A stretch of 64,000 nt of DNA from VAZQ01 sp035293945. GTDB taxonomy: Bacteria > Pseudomonadota > Alphaproteobacteria > Rhizobiales > Xanthobacteraceae. The notes beneath the pieces were generated by a model. It searched no databases. It had not been told where the DNA came from and worked only from the letters and a program-made list of their open reading frames with translations. Every line of letters begins with the position of its first letter. The first letter of the stretch is position 1. Where the stretch lies: NCBI GenBank assembly GCA_035293945.1, contig DATGLV010000034.1:62001-126000 (forward strand), read 5' to 3'. Of this stretch, positions 1 through 9,600 are shown piece by piece. The position numbers and the translations under genes are program-made.

Positions 1-1
1 A

Positions 2-250
2 ATCGGCGGCACTGATGTGTTCGGAATGTTCCTGCCCCGCTACGACGTCTTTTATCTCACGCGCGCGCCGACAGTCCGGTTGCCAGGCGGACGGCCGGTG
101 TTCCCGCAAGTGCCTGCGTGTACGCCGGAGCAGGTACTGACCCAGCACGGCTTCACGCCCGACGCGCCGCGCGTGCTTGATGCCGTGCAGAACATACTGG
201 TCGTCAGTTGGCGCCGCTCAACATCGCCGCACGGTAGCCGCGGCATCTGA
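2..250 (+). CDS. RibD C-terminal/dihydrofolate-reductase-like protein, 3' fragment
   Basis: Only the last ~82 codons are present; the 5' part lies outside the window. The visible protein opens with IGGTDVFGMFLP and continues YDVFYLTRA...GGRPVFPQV. This resembles the C-terminal third of DHFR/RibD-C fold reductases (VIGG..hh..hLP..D..YLTR....G...FP), where the IGG segment helps bind NADPH. The substrate cannot be told from the fragment. The stop at 248-250 lies 33 bp inside the 3' end of the converging P450 gene. A reductase family is likely; folate reduction itself is not shown. Confidence 0.5.
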   Translation: MGGTDVFGMFLPRYDVFYLTRAPTVRLPGGRPVFPQVPACTPEQVLTQHGFTPDAPRVLDAVQNILVVSWRRSTSPHGSRGI

Positions 251-1630
251 TCGCGGCTCCAGCGTAACCCACACGCCGTTCTTGGGACGCAGGGTGACGA
301 GCCCGATCGGCTCGACCGGGCGTCCGGCTGCGAGGCGCACGCGATAGTGCTGCGCGATGGTGGCGAGGATCGCCTTGGCTTCCGCTATCGCGAGGCTGTT
401 GCCGATACAGATGCGCGGCCCGCCCCCGAACGGCAGATAGGCGAAGCGGTGCCGCGCAGCGAGCGCCTCCGGCGCAAACCGCGTCGGGTCGAAGCGCTCG
501 GGATCGGGCCAGAGATTGGGGTTGCGATGGGTCAAATAGATGCTGATCGTCAGATTGGCGCCGGGCGGCACGCGCAGACCGCCGATATGATCCTCGCCAA
601 GCGCGGTCCGGCCGATGGAATGCGCGGGCGGGTAGAGCCGCATGGCCTCGTCGATGACCATCCCGGTCCATTTGAGCTCGGCAAGCTCCGCAAAGCGCGG
701 CGGCCGGCCGCCGAGCACGCGCGCGAGTTCCTCGTGCAGCCGCGCCTCCGCCTCAGGGTTCTGCGCCAGCAGGTACCAAGTCCAGCTCAGCGCGTTGGCG
801 ACGGTCTCATGGCCGGCGAGCAGGATGGTGAGGATCTCATCGCGCAGCTGCCTGTCGCTCATGCCCTCGCCAGTCTCCGGATCACGCGCCGCGAGCAGCA
901 TCGACAAGAGATCGCCGCGGTCGCGCCCGTCGGCACGACGCTCGGCCAACAGACGCGCCACCAGCGCTTCGAACTCGGCGATCGCGCGGCGATAGGCGGC
1001 TGCCTGCGGGCGCGGCAGCCATTGCGGAAAGCCGAGCAGGTCGAGCAGGCTCGGGCGCAATGCCACAACGACATCGGTGAGGCGCCGCAGCGAGGCCATG
1101 TCCCCGCTGATGTTGGTCGAGAACATGGTGCGGGCCACGATCTCGAGCGTGAGCTCGTACATTTCGTTCGCCATGTCGAAAGGCGCGCCGCGCGAGCGCC
1201 ACCGGTCCAACCGGGCTTCGGTGCAGGCCGTCATCGCGGTGATGAACTCAGCGACGCGCCTGGCGTGGAACGCGGGCGCCGCGATCCGCCGCTGGCGCCG
1301 CCAGAATTCGCCCTCGCTGATGAGCAGGCCTTGACCCAGCAAGGGCCCGAGGATGCGGCGCAGGAAATCGCTCTTGCGGTAGTTCCGCTGATTGCCGAGC
1401 AGAACGTGCTCGATGTATTCGGGCTTGTTGATGATGAAGCTGTGCAAAAACAGGATGCGGCTATAGGCGATGTCCTGGCCGAACAGGTCTTCGGTCAGGA
1501 TCGAAAGCTGGTCCTCGCGCACCCGCCGCAGGAACTCGAGCAAGCCAAAGCGCGGCGTGATCCGCGCTCTCGCTGCCGCATCCCTCACTGTTTGGTGCGC
1601 CGTTTGTGGCGTCGCTGCCACTTCCGTCAT
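218..1630 (-). CDS. cytochrome P450
   Basis: A haem-thiolate monooxygenase of about 470 residues, a normal length for a soluble bacterial P450. The I-helix oxygen-activation motif AGHET is at residues 272-276, the K-helix ExxR (EAMR) at 328-331, the PERF segment near 377, and the haem-binding loop FGGGPRICIG at 401-410 with Cys408 as the axial ligand. I chose the ATG at 1630 (MTEVAATPQ) because a GAAGGTCAGG purine stretch precedes it; an ATG seven codons upstream has no ribosome-binding site. It is the last gene after an ABC permease and ATPase on the same strand (76 bp gap), which suggests oxidation of an imported compound. No redox partner gene is adjacent. The substrate is unknown. Confidence 0.93.
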   Translation of the reverse strand: MTEVAATPQTAHQTVRDAAARARITPRFGLLEFLRRVREDQLSILTEDLFGQDIAYSRILFLHSFIINKPEYIEHVLLGNQRNYRKSDFLRRILGPLLGQGLLISEGEFWRRQRRIAAPAFHARRVAEFITAMTACTEARLDRWRSRGAPFDMANEMYELTLEIVARTMFSTNISGDMASLRRLTDVVVALRPSLLDLLGFPQWLPRPQAAAYRRAIAEFEALVARLLAERRADGRDRGDLLSMLLAARDPETGEGMSDRQLRDEILTILLAGHETVANALSWTWYLLAQNPEAEARLHEELARVLGGRPPRFAELAELKWTGMVIDEAMRLYPPAHSIGRTALGEDHIGGLRVPPGANLTISIYLTHRNPNLWPDPERFDPTRFAPEALAARHRFAYLPFGGGPRICIGNSLAIAEAKAILATIAQHYRVRLAAGRPVEPIGLVTLRPKNGVWVTLEPRSDAAATVRRC

Positions 1631-1706
1631 CGACCTGACCTTCATGGGCATCAGCCCATAAAGAACAAAAGATAATGACCCTTCTGTGGGTCGCCTGCGC
1701 GGGACT

Positions 1707-2834
1707 CTAAGCCGCAGTCTCGTCCGACCGCGCGCCGCGCAGAAGAGGAAAGGCGCTGCACGCGTCTTTATCGACCGCGATCGCGACCGGCTCACCGAGC
1801 GCGAAGCGCTGCCGCGGATGCGTCTGCACCCGCAGCAGCAAGCCGGATGGCAGCGCGACCTCGTACTCATTGAGATTGCCGAGAAAGACATGGGCGACGA
1901 TCTTGCCCTGCGGCCCGGCTGCCCGCTCAGGCGACCCGACCGGCCCTGCCAGCGATATATTCTCCGGACGGATGGCCACCTCCACCTGCTCGCCGACCGC
2001 CAGCGCAGGCACCTTGCTGACCAGGACGCTGAGCCCGTCCGAGACCTCCACCACCGCGGCGCCGTTCCTCATTTCACGGACTCGTCCCGAAAGCAGATTC
2101 ACCGATCCCATGAAATCGGCCACCATGCGGTTGGCCGGATGGGCATAGATGTCGAAAGGCGTGCCGTATTGCTGCAGCCGTCCGCCGCTGATCACCGCCA
2201 CTTGATCGGACAGCGCGAGCGCCTCTGATTGATCATGGGTGACGTACACGAAGGTAATGCCGGTCCGCCGCTGGATTTGCTTGAGCTCGATGCGCATGCG
2301 CTCCCGCAGCTTGGCGTCGAGATTTGAGAGCGGCTCGTCCAGCAGCAGGATACTGGGCTCGACCACCAGCGACCGCGCGAGCGCCACGCGTTGCTGCTGG
2401 CCGCCGGACAGCTCGCCCGGATAACGGGCCTCGAGCCCGGCGAGATTGACCAGAGCAAGCATATCGGCAACCTTCTGCCGGGCGGCTGCGGCTTTGACCT
2501 TGCGCAGCTTCAGGCCGAAGACGACGTTCTCGAACACGGTCTTGTGCGGCCACACGGCGTAATTCTGGAACACCATCCCCATGCCGCGCTCTTCCGGCGG
2601 CACCACCGCATGCGGCGACGACATGACGCGGCCCGCGATCTCGATTGTGCCGGCGTCGGGCGCAAGATACCCGGCGATGAGGCGAAGTGTCGTGGTCTTT
2701 CCGCAGCCGGATGGGCCGAGCAGCGTCACGAATTGGTTGTCCTTGATGTCGAGATCGAGGTCGGCAACGGCGGCTGGCGTTTCGGTGCCGCCCCCGAAGC
2801 GCTTCGACAAACCGCGGATCGTGATCCCGGCCAC
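1707..2834 (-). CDS. ABC transporter ATP-binding protein (FbpC/PotA type)
   Basis: The cytoplasmic ATPase of an importer, 375 residues. Walker A GPSGCGKTT is at 40-48, the Q-loop near residue 90 (VFQNYAVWP), the signature LSGGQQQR at 142-149 and Walker B ILLLDEP at 162-168, followed by the SNLD D-loop. A TOBE-like domain fills the last ~120 residues, as in the iron(III)/polyamine/2-aminoethylphosphonate subfamily. It lies 83 bp after the two-domain permease and 76 bp before the P450, on the same strand. No solute-binding protein gene is next to it, so the substrate is unknown. The family label 'iron' should not be taken literally. Confidence 0.93.
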   Translation of the reverse strand: MAGITIRGLSKRFGGGTETPAAVADLDLDIKDNQFVTLLGPSGCGKTTTLRLIAGYLAPDAGTIEIAGRVMSSPHAVVPPEERGMGMVFQNYAVWPHKTVFENVVFGLKLRKVKAAAARQKVADMLALVNLAGLEARYPGELSGGQQQRVALARSLVVEPSILLLDEPLSNLDAKLRERMRIELKQIQRRTGITFVYVTHDQSEALALSDQVAVISGGRLQQYGTPFDIYAHPANRMVADFMGSVNLLSGRVREMRNGAAVVEVSDGLSVLVSKVPALAVGEQVEVAIRPENISLAGPVGSPERAAGPQGKIVAHVFLGNLNEYEVALPSGLLLRVQTHPRQRFALGEPVAIAVDKDACSAFPLLRGARSDETAA

Positions 2835-2917
2835 CTAGTGCCCCTTTGCCGCTCTGCGCTTTGAAGTTCCCCGAAAGAGCCCGCTGCAGGTGTAGCAGGA
2901 ACTGCAAATCGGCGGCA

Positions 2918-4621
2918 CTAGGTCCCCGCTCCGCCGCCGGCCAGGATGCCGCGGCCGCCGATCATGCTGGCGAGCCCGATCGCCGCGCTGATGATGACCA
3001 TGTTGATCATCGCAAGTGCCGCGACCGGCTCGATCGAGCCGGTTTCGTACAGATTGTAGATCGCGACCGCGAGCGTGATCGAGCTGGACGAGAACAGCAG
3101 GATCGAGGCGCTCAGCTCCTGGATGACCGGCACGAACACGAGCAGCCATCCGGCAAACAGGCCGGGCCGAATGAGCGGCAAAGTCACCGCGCGCATCGTG
3201 GTCAGCCACGAAGCGCCGAGGATCTGCGCGCTCTCTTCCAGCGACGGATCGACCTGACGGAGTGCCGCATTGGCGGCACGCACACCGAGCGGTACGTAAC
3301 GGCCCACATAGGCGAGCAGCAGAATGGTCAGTGTCCCGTAGATCGCAAACGGCATCGCCAGCCAGAACTGGAGGAGCGCGACCGCCACCACGATGCCGGG
3401 CAGGCCCAGCGGAATGAGCGCGAAATAGTCGAGCAGACGGCGCCCGGGAATGTGGGTGCGCAGGTCGATCCATCCGATCACGGCGCCGAGCAGCACGGCC
3501 GCGCTCGCCGCCAGGACGGCCAGCAGGAGACTGTTGAGAATGGCACGCCGGGTGACGTCATAATCGAACAGGATGAACTTGTAGTTCGCGAAGGTCAGCC
3601 CCTTCCAGAAATCGAGTCCCCAGGATTTCGAGAAGGAGACTGCGATCAGCGTCGCGTAGGGGGCAAGGATCGCCACGATGAATATGAGAAGTCCGATTCC
3701 GAGCAGCACGAAGCGGAAGCGGCCGAGCCGCATGAGCTGCGGTCGCGAGCCCTTTCCGGAAAGGGTTACATAAGAGCGACGCGCCAACAGCGCGCGCTGC
3801 AGATAAAGCGCCACAACGGTGATCAGCACGAAGACCAGCGACAGCGCGGAGGCAAGCCCATATTCGGGCGGGTAGTCGAACAGCGCATAAATGCGCGTGG
3901 GCAGCGTGACGATGCGCCCGGGCAGGCCGATGATCGCCTGCGAGCCGAACAGCGCAATGGCGTTGACGAAGCCGAGCAGCGCGCCGGAAAGAACGGCGGG
4001 CGCGACCAGCGGCGCCGTGATCGTGATGGCCGTGCGCAATTTGCCGGCGCCAAGTATCTGGGCGGCTTCCTCATAGGAAGCATCGACCGATTGCAGCGCG
4101 CTGGCGGCGAGGAGATAGACGAACGGAAAAGTATGCGTGACCGTCACCAGAACCAGGCCCGGCATGGAAAAGATATTGAAGGTGAGGTACGGCAGCCCTG
4201 CGACATCACGCAGGAATGCGTTGATGAGTCCGGCATTGGGGCTGAACAGATAAGTAAAGGCGATCGCGGTCAGGAACGGCGGCGAAAGATAGGAAAGCGT
4301 CGCGGTAAGCCGCAAGAACGGCTTGCCCGGCACATCGGTGCGGCTGACCGCCCACGCCAAGGTGAGGCCGATCAAGGTCCCGAACAGGCTGGTCCAGGCC
4401 CCGAGCGTGAGCGAGTTCTTGAGCGCCGTGACGTAAAGACGGCCGCGCAAGACCTCCGCGAAATGGGCAAAGCTCAAGCCCGACTCGTTGCGCAGGCTGC
4501 CGAGCAGAAGCAACACGAGCGGCAGCACCACCAGAACCAGCAGCGCCATGACGGCGCCCGCCATGACGACATGCACAAGCCGCAGCTTGGATCGCGGCGC
4601 GTCTTTCGGTTGCTCCGACAT
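2918..4621 (-). CDS. ABC transporter permease, fused two-domain type
   Basis: An inner-membrane permease of 567 residues built from two homologous halves of about six membrane helices each. Both halves carry an EAA-type coupling loop: EEAAQILGAGKLRTAITI near residue 185 and EESAQILGASWLTTM near residue 470. This is the FbpB/PhnV-like arrangement, in which one polypeptide replaces a permease dimer. Start MSEQPKDAP at 4621. It is the first gene of a permease-ATPase-P450 run and is divergent from the RND operon across a 418-bp gap. It is the same architecture as the permease at 17790-19571, so the window holds two related importers. Confidence 0.92.
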   Translation of the reverse strand: MSEQPKDAPRSKLRLVHVVMAGAVMALLVLVVLPLVLLLLGSLRNESGLSFAHFAEVLRGRLYVTALKNSLTLGAWTSLFGTLIGLTLAWAVSRTDVPGKPFLRLTATLSYLSPPFLTAIAFTYLFSPNAGLINAFLRDVAGLPYLTFNIFSMPGLVLVTVTHTFPFVYLLAASALQSVDASYEEAAQILGAGKLRTAITITAPLVAPAVLSGALLGFVNAIALFGSQAIIGLPGRIVTLPTRIYALFDYPPEYGLASALSLVFVLITVVALYLQRALLARRSYVTLSGKGSRPQLMRLGRFRFVLLGIGLLIFIVAILAPYATLIAVSFSKSWGLDFWKGLTFANYKFILFDYDVTRRAILNSLLLAVLAASAAVLLGAVIGWIDLRTHIPGRRLLDYFALIPLGLPGIVVAVALLQFWLAMPFAIYGTLTILLLAYVGRYVPLGVRAANAALRQVDPSLEESAQILGASWLTTMRAVTLPLIRPGLFAGWLLVFVPVIQELSASILLFSSSSITLAVAIYNLYETGSIEPVAALAMINMVIISAAIGLASMIGGRGILAGGGAGT

Positions 4622-5039
4622 CTGCCTGCCCCGGTGGCGCCACCCGCTTTATCAGCGCAAGAATCGGCGGGCCAGCGCGCCGCGCAGAAGCCCCGCGGAG
4701 CCCCTGCTCCCACAAACTTTGGTCCACACAAAGCCTTGATTATGAAATATTTACTTCGATCGGAGCGGCTTGCAAATCGACCCTCGCGCCGATACACAAT
4801 GCGGCCCCGATCGCTTGCCGAATGCCGGCCAAACTTATCTTTTTATTTAGGTGCCGGCGCGGCACGATTTGATAACTTGCACACGGTTGCCGCCAGCCGA
4901 GGCGAGCGCACCGTCTTGATGCTCATGTGCTGGAATCTCGGCACGTTGGGTGAGCATCAAGCCCAATCATGAACGGCATGGATGCAGGATCGACGGCCTT
5001 TGCCTCGACCTGCCGACTTGACCATCAGCTTAGGATCGG
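4622..5039. promoter_or_regulatory. divergent intergenic region between ABC permease and RND operon
   Basis: This 418-bp gap separates the divergent permease and RND operons and should hold both promoters. It is AT-richer in the middle (about 4738-4850, with TTATCTTTTTATTTAG near 4833). No clear -35/-10 pair could be picked. The strongest structure is the long inverted repeat at 4915-4961, listed separately. No coding potential is recognised here on either strand. Confidence 0.5.
4915..4961 (+). promoter_or_regulatory. 11-bp inverted repeat in the leader of the RND operon
   Basis: CTTGATGCTCA (4915-4925) and TGAGCATCAAG (4951-4961) are perfect inverted repeats separated by 25 bp. A nested GTGC/GCAC pair lies at 4927-4930 and 4941-4944. 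The structure ends 78 bp before the adaptor gene start. It could be a regulator operator or an RNA hairpin in the 5' leader; no T-run follows, so a terminator is unlikely. Confidence 0.4.
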
Positions 5040-6503
5040 ATGCCGGCTATGATGCGAGCCTTGCGACGCCTGACCCTGTTGGCACTTCTCGCTTTCGTGG
5101 GCGGCGCCGCCTATTGGTATCTTTCACCGAGCCCCACGCAGCAAGCGCAGCAACAGAAGCAGGGCAACCGCGGCGGCTTCCGGCGCGGCGGCGGCAATCC
5201 CAACGACACTGTTCCGGTGCTGGCGACAGCGGCACAGGTCGCTGACGTGCCGGTCTATTTCGAAGGCGTCGGCAGCGCCAAGGCGCTCAATACCGTCACT
5301 GTCCGGAGCCAGGTCGACGGCAAGATCATGAAAATCGCTTTCACCGAAGGCCAGGAGGTCGCCCAGGGCGCGGTGATCGCCAAGATCGATCCGACGCTTT
5401 ATCAGGCCCAATACGATATTGCGGTGGCCAAGAAGGCGCAGGACGAAGCGCAGCTCGCCAATGCCAAGCTCGATCTCGAACGCTATACCAGGCTGGCGGC
5501 CAGCAATGCGGTGCAGAAGCAGCAGGTCGATACCCAGAAGGCATTGGTCGACCAATTGACCGCGCAGACCCAGTCCGACCAGGCCTCGATCGAGAGCGCC
5601 AAGGCCACGCTTGACTATACGGATGTGATCGCGCCGCTGAGCGGGCTTACCGGCATCCGCCAAGTCGATGAAGGCAATATCGTCCACGCCACCGACACCA
5701 CCGGCATCGTGGTGATCACCCAGATCAAGCCGATCTCGGTGCTGTTCAGCCTGCCCCAGCAGGAGTTATCGGACCTCAACAAAGGGATGCAAAAGGGGCC
5801 TTTGCCGGTCCAGGCGATGGGTGGTGACGGTGCTACCGTGATCGACACCGGCAAGCTCACCGTCATCAACAACCAGGTCGACCAGACCACCGGGACTGTT
5901 CAGCTCAAGGCCGAATTCCCCAACGCGAATACCCAGCTGTGGCCCGGACAGTTCATCAACGTACGGGTTCTCATCGATACGCTGCGCAAGGTCATCGTGG
6001 TGCCGACCTCCGCGGTGCAGCGCGGGCCCGACGGCACCTTCGTCTACGTGGTCAAGGACGACAACACTGCAGCCGTGCGCCCCGTCACGGTGCGGCAGCA
6101 GGATGATCGCCAGGCCGTGATCGCAACCGGCCTGCAGGCCGACGAACGCGTCATCACTACCGGGTTCGGCCGGTTGTCCGACGGCAGCAAGGTCGAGGTC
6201 GCGAGCCCGGAGGAAGCGGACCAGCTTCCAACCGATCAGCCGCAGCGGGGAGGCCGCCGCGGGGGCGGGGCACCGAAGGGCCAAGGTCAGGGCGGAGGAC
6301 AAGGGCAAGGGGGGAGGCAGCCGGCCGCGGAGACAGCCGGCGGCGCCGGCGCAACCCCAGCGGCCGCCGCCGAGGCGCCGCAACCGCCGCGCCGCCGCGA
6401 GGGCGAGGGCCGTCGCAATGGCGGCGAGACGGGCAACAGGCCCGGGAACAACACCGCACCGCCGGTGGCGGGCGCCGCAACGCCGCCGGGCGCCGCTCCT
6501 TGA
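5040..6503 (+). CDS. RND efflux periplasmic adaptor subunit (MdtA-like)
   Basis: The membrane-fusion protein of a tripartite RND pump, 487 residues. An N-terminal hydrophobic segment (LLALLAFVGGAAYWYL) serves as anchor or signal. Then come the barrel-sandwich hybrid (VTVRSQVDGKIMKIAFTEGQ), a coiled-coil hairpin rich in A, Q and L at about 115-185, and a beta-barrel domain with LWPGQFINVRV near 300. Gly/Arg-rich stretches flank the folded part: NRGGFRRGGGN near residue 43 and a roughly 85-residue Gly/Pro/Arg-rich C-terminal tail from about 400. Two RND pump genes follow, as in mdtABC. No outer-membrane TolC-type gene is in the window. Confidence 0.92.
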   Translation: MPAMMRALRRLTLLALLAFVGGAAYWYLSPSPTQQAQQQKQGNRGGFRRGGGNPNDTVPVLATAAQVADVPVYFEGVGSAKALNTVTVRSQVDGKIMKIAFTEGQEVAQGAVIAKIDPTLYQAQYDIAVAKKAQDEAQLANAKLDLERYTRLAASNAVQKQQVDTQKALVDQLTAQTQSDQASIESAKATLDYTDVIAPLSGLTGIRQVDEGNIVHATDTTGIVVITQIKPISVLFSLPQQELSDLNKGMQKGPLPVQAMGGDGATVIDTGKLTVINNQVDQTTGTVQLKAEFPNANTQLWPGQFINVRVLIDTLRKVIVVPTSAVQRGPDGTFVYVVKDDNTAAVRPVTVRQQDDRQAVIATGLQADERVITTGFGRLSDGSKVEVASPEEADQLPTDQPQRGGRRGGGAPKGQGQGGGQGQGGRQPAAETAGGAGATPAAAAEAPQPPRRREGEGRRNGGETGNRPGNNTAPPVAGAATPPGAAP

Positions 6504-6517
6504 GCGCCGCATCCTCA

Positions 6518-6606
6518 TCGCGTGAGGGCTTTCTCGCATGAGTGTTTCCTCATTTGAGTGCTTCCTCGCGATGAGGGCTCCTGCATGAGCGTTTCCTCAC
6601 CTTTCA
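6518..6606 (+). repeat. imperfect tandem duplication around the mdtB-like start codon
   Basis: Two similar blocks start near 6518 (TCGCGTGAGGGCTTTC...) and 6566 (TCGCGATGAGGGCTCC...). Each carries a GAGGGC ribosome-binding motif followed by GCATGAG(T/C)GTTTCCTCA. The first copy opens a 16-codon reading frame (ATG at 6538), MSVSSFECFLAMRAPA, whose TGA stop (6586-6588) overlaps the ATG of the pump gene (6585-6587). Both frames begin MSVSS. Confidence 0.6.
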
Positions 6607-9600
6607 TCCGCCGTCCGATCGCGACCTCGCTGCTCGGCATCGCGGTCACCCTCGGCGGCTTGCTCGGCTATTTCTGGCTGCCGGTCTCTTCGCTCCCGCA
6701 AGTCGATTTCCCCACCATCCAGGTGACCACCCAATTGCCGGGCGCGAGCCCGGATATCATGGCCGCGCTGGTCACCGCCCCGCTCGAGCGGCAGTTCGGG
6801 CAAATACCCTCGCTCTCGAGCATGACCTCGTCGAGCTCGTTCGGGGTGAGCCAGATCACGCTGCAGTTCGACCTGAGCCGCGACATCGATTCTGCCGCAC
6901 AGGATGTGCAGGCCGGCATCAACGCGGCCGGATCGACCCTGCCGAAGGCCCTGCCCTATCCGCCGGTCTACTCGAAGGTCAATCCGGCGGACGCGCCGAT
7001 CATCACGCTCGCGCTCACCTCCAACACAATCTCGCTCAGGCAGCTGAGCGATCTCGCCGACAGCCTGCTCGCCCAGCGGCTGAGCGAGCTGAGCGGCGTC
7101 GGGCGGGTCACCGTGGAAGGCGGATTGCGACCGGCGATTCGCATCCAGGCCGACCTGGCCCGGTTGGCGAGCTACGGGATCTCAATGGAGGATCTGCGCA
7201 ACGTCATCCTTGGCGCCAATGTGGCGGGTGCCAAGGGCTCCCTCGACGGCATGCATCAGTCCTACACGATCGCCGCCAACGACCAGATCTCAGCCGCCGA
7301 CGCCTATCGGAACGTGGTGGTGACCTATCGCAACCAGGCGCCGGTGTTCCTCAAGGATGTCGCCCAGGTGGTCGACGGACTGGAGAACAACAAGGTCGGC
7401 GGCTGGTACCAGGCCGCGCCCGCGGTCATCGTCGATATCCAGCGCCAGCCCGGCGCCAACGTCATCGCCACCGTTCAGAGAATCCAGAACGAGCTGCCCC
7501 GGCTGCAGCGAGCGGTTCCGGCCGGCGCCAAGCTGACGGTGGTGCACGACAGCACCACGACTATCCGGGCGTCGATCCATGACGTGCAGTTCACGCTGAT
7601 CCTCAGCGTCGGCCTGGTGATCGCTGTGGTGCTGATCTTCCTGCGCACGGTGCGGGCGACCATCATTGCCGGAGTGGCTCTGCCGCTGTCGCTGATCGCG
7701 ACCTTCGGGGTGATGTGGTTCTGCGGCTTCAGCCTGGACAACCTGTCGCTGATGGCGCTGACCATCGGCACCGGCTTCGTGGTCGACGATGCCATTGTGA
7801 TGATCGAAAACATCGTCCGCCACATGGAGGAGGGCGAGGAGCCGTTCGAAGCCGCGCTCGAAGGGGCGCGCGAGATCGGTTTCACCGTGATCTCGCTGAC
7901 GCTCTCGTTGATCGCGGTCTTCATCCCGCTCCTGTTCATGACCGGCATCGTCGGCCGCATGTTCCGCGAATTCGCCCTGACGCTCAGCATCGCGGTCGTG
8001 ACTTCGGCGGTTGTGTCGCTGACCTTGACCCCAATGATGTGCAGCCGCCTGCTGCGGCACCAGTTCGAGGGGGGCGGCAACGCGGTAACGAGGCGGTTCC
8101 ACCGCCTGATCGATGCATCCGTCAACGGCTACCGGCGCAGCCTTGAATGGGTCCTGGAGCATCAGATGCTGACGCTCGCCGTCACCCTGGCGACGCTCGG
8201 TGCCACCATCGCGCTCTATGTCGCGATCCCCAAGGGCTTCCTGCCGTTGCAGGACACCGGCCTCATCTATGGTGTGATGGAAGGCGGCCAGGACGTCTCC
8301 TTCGTCGAGATGCAGCGCCTGCGCACCGAGATCGAGACCGCGATCCGCAAGGACCCGGACGTGACCGGCGTCGTTTCGGTGGTCGGAGTGACCCCGCTCA
8401 ATGCCACGCCGAATGCGGCGCGGCTCGCTATCACGCTCAAGCCGCGCGACGAGCGCAGCGAGACGGTCGGTCCCATCATCGAGCGGTTGAAGCGGGCGGT
8501 CGCCAGCGTGCCCGGCACAGTGGTTTACTTCCAGCCGGTCCAGGACATCCAGATTTCCACCCGCACCAGCCGCGCACAGTTCCAGTACACACTGACCGGG
8601 ACCGATGCGAACGAGGTCAGCAGCTGGGCGGAACGCCTGGCTGACAGCTTGCGATCCTCGCCGGTGCTGGTCGACGTCGCTTCCGAGGCGCAAGACAATG
8701 GCCTGCGCATGATGGTGGACGTCGACCGGGCAACGGCCAGCCGCCTGGGCGTCTCGATGCAGACCGTCGTCGACAGTTTGGATGACGCATTCGGGCAGCG
8801 GCAGATTTCCACCATTTACGCCCAGGCCAACCAGTATCGCGTGATCCTGGAGGCAGCGCCGCAATATCAGAGCGATCCCAATTCGCTTGGCAAGCTGTAT
8901 TTGCCCGCGGCGGGCGTGCAGGCGGCCGCGCAGCAAACCTCGCTCACGGCGGGCGCCTCGCCGACGCAGCTGCTCACGACCGAAGGCGCCGCCCAGGTGC
9001 CACTCAGCGCTATTGCGCAGCTCAAATACACCACTGCGCCCCTTGTGATCTCGCATGAGGAGCAGTTCCCGGCCGTCACCATCAGCTTCAATCTCGCGCC
9101 GAAGGCGGCGCTCAGCGATGCGGTCGCGGTGATCTCCGCCGCCCAGCAGCAGATCGGCGTCCCGACATCGGTCATCGGCAGCTATTCGGGCGACGCCGCC
9201 GAATTCTCCAAGTCGCTCGCCGGCGAGCCCTGGCTTATTCTGGCGGCGGCGGTGACGATCTACATCGTGCTCGGGGTGCTGTACGAGAGCTTCATCCATC
9301 CCCTGACCATCTTGTCGACGCTGCCTTCGGCCGGCGTCGGCGCGCTGCTCGCCCTGATGCTGTTCAATCTCGACCTTTCAGTCGTGGCGCTCATCGGCAT
9401 CGTGCTGTTGATGGGCATCGTCAAGAAGAACGCGATCATGATGATCGACTTCGCGCTCGAGGCCGAGCGCGTCGATGGCCTTTCGCCGCGCGACTCGATC
9501 CTGCAGGCGTCGCTGCTGCGCTTCCGCCCCATCATGATGACCACGCTCGCGGCGCTGTTCGGCGCGCTGCCGCTGGCGCTCGAAAGCGGGACCGGGGCCG

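Noticed and set aside
2918..4621. Calling this and the second transporter iron(III) importers
   Set aside because: The subfamily is often labelled so, but its members also carry 2-aminoethylphosphonate and organic acids. No iron-binding tyrosine pair was seen in the binding protein, and neighbours are catabolic.
2846..4972. Plus-strand open frame of 708 codons
   Set aside because: It is antisense to the ABC permease. The residue mix (Arg, Gln, Asp, Glu) is that of a shadow, and there is no signal, domain or ribosome site.
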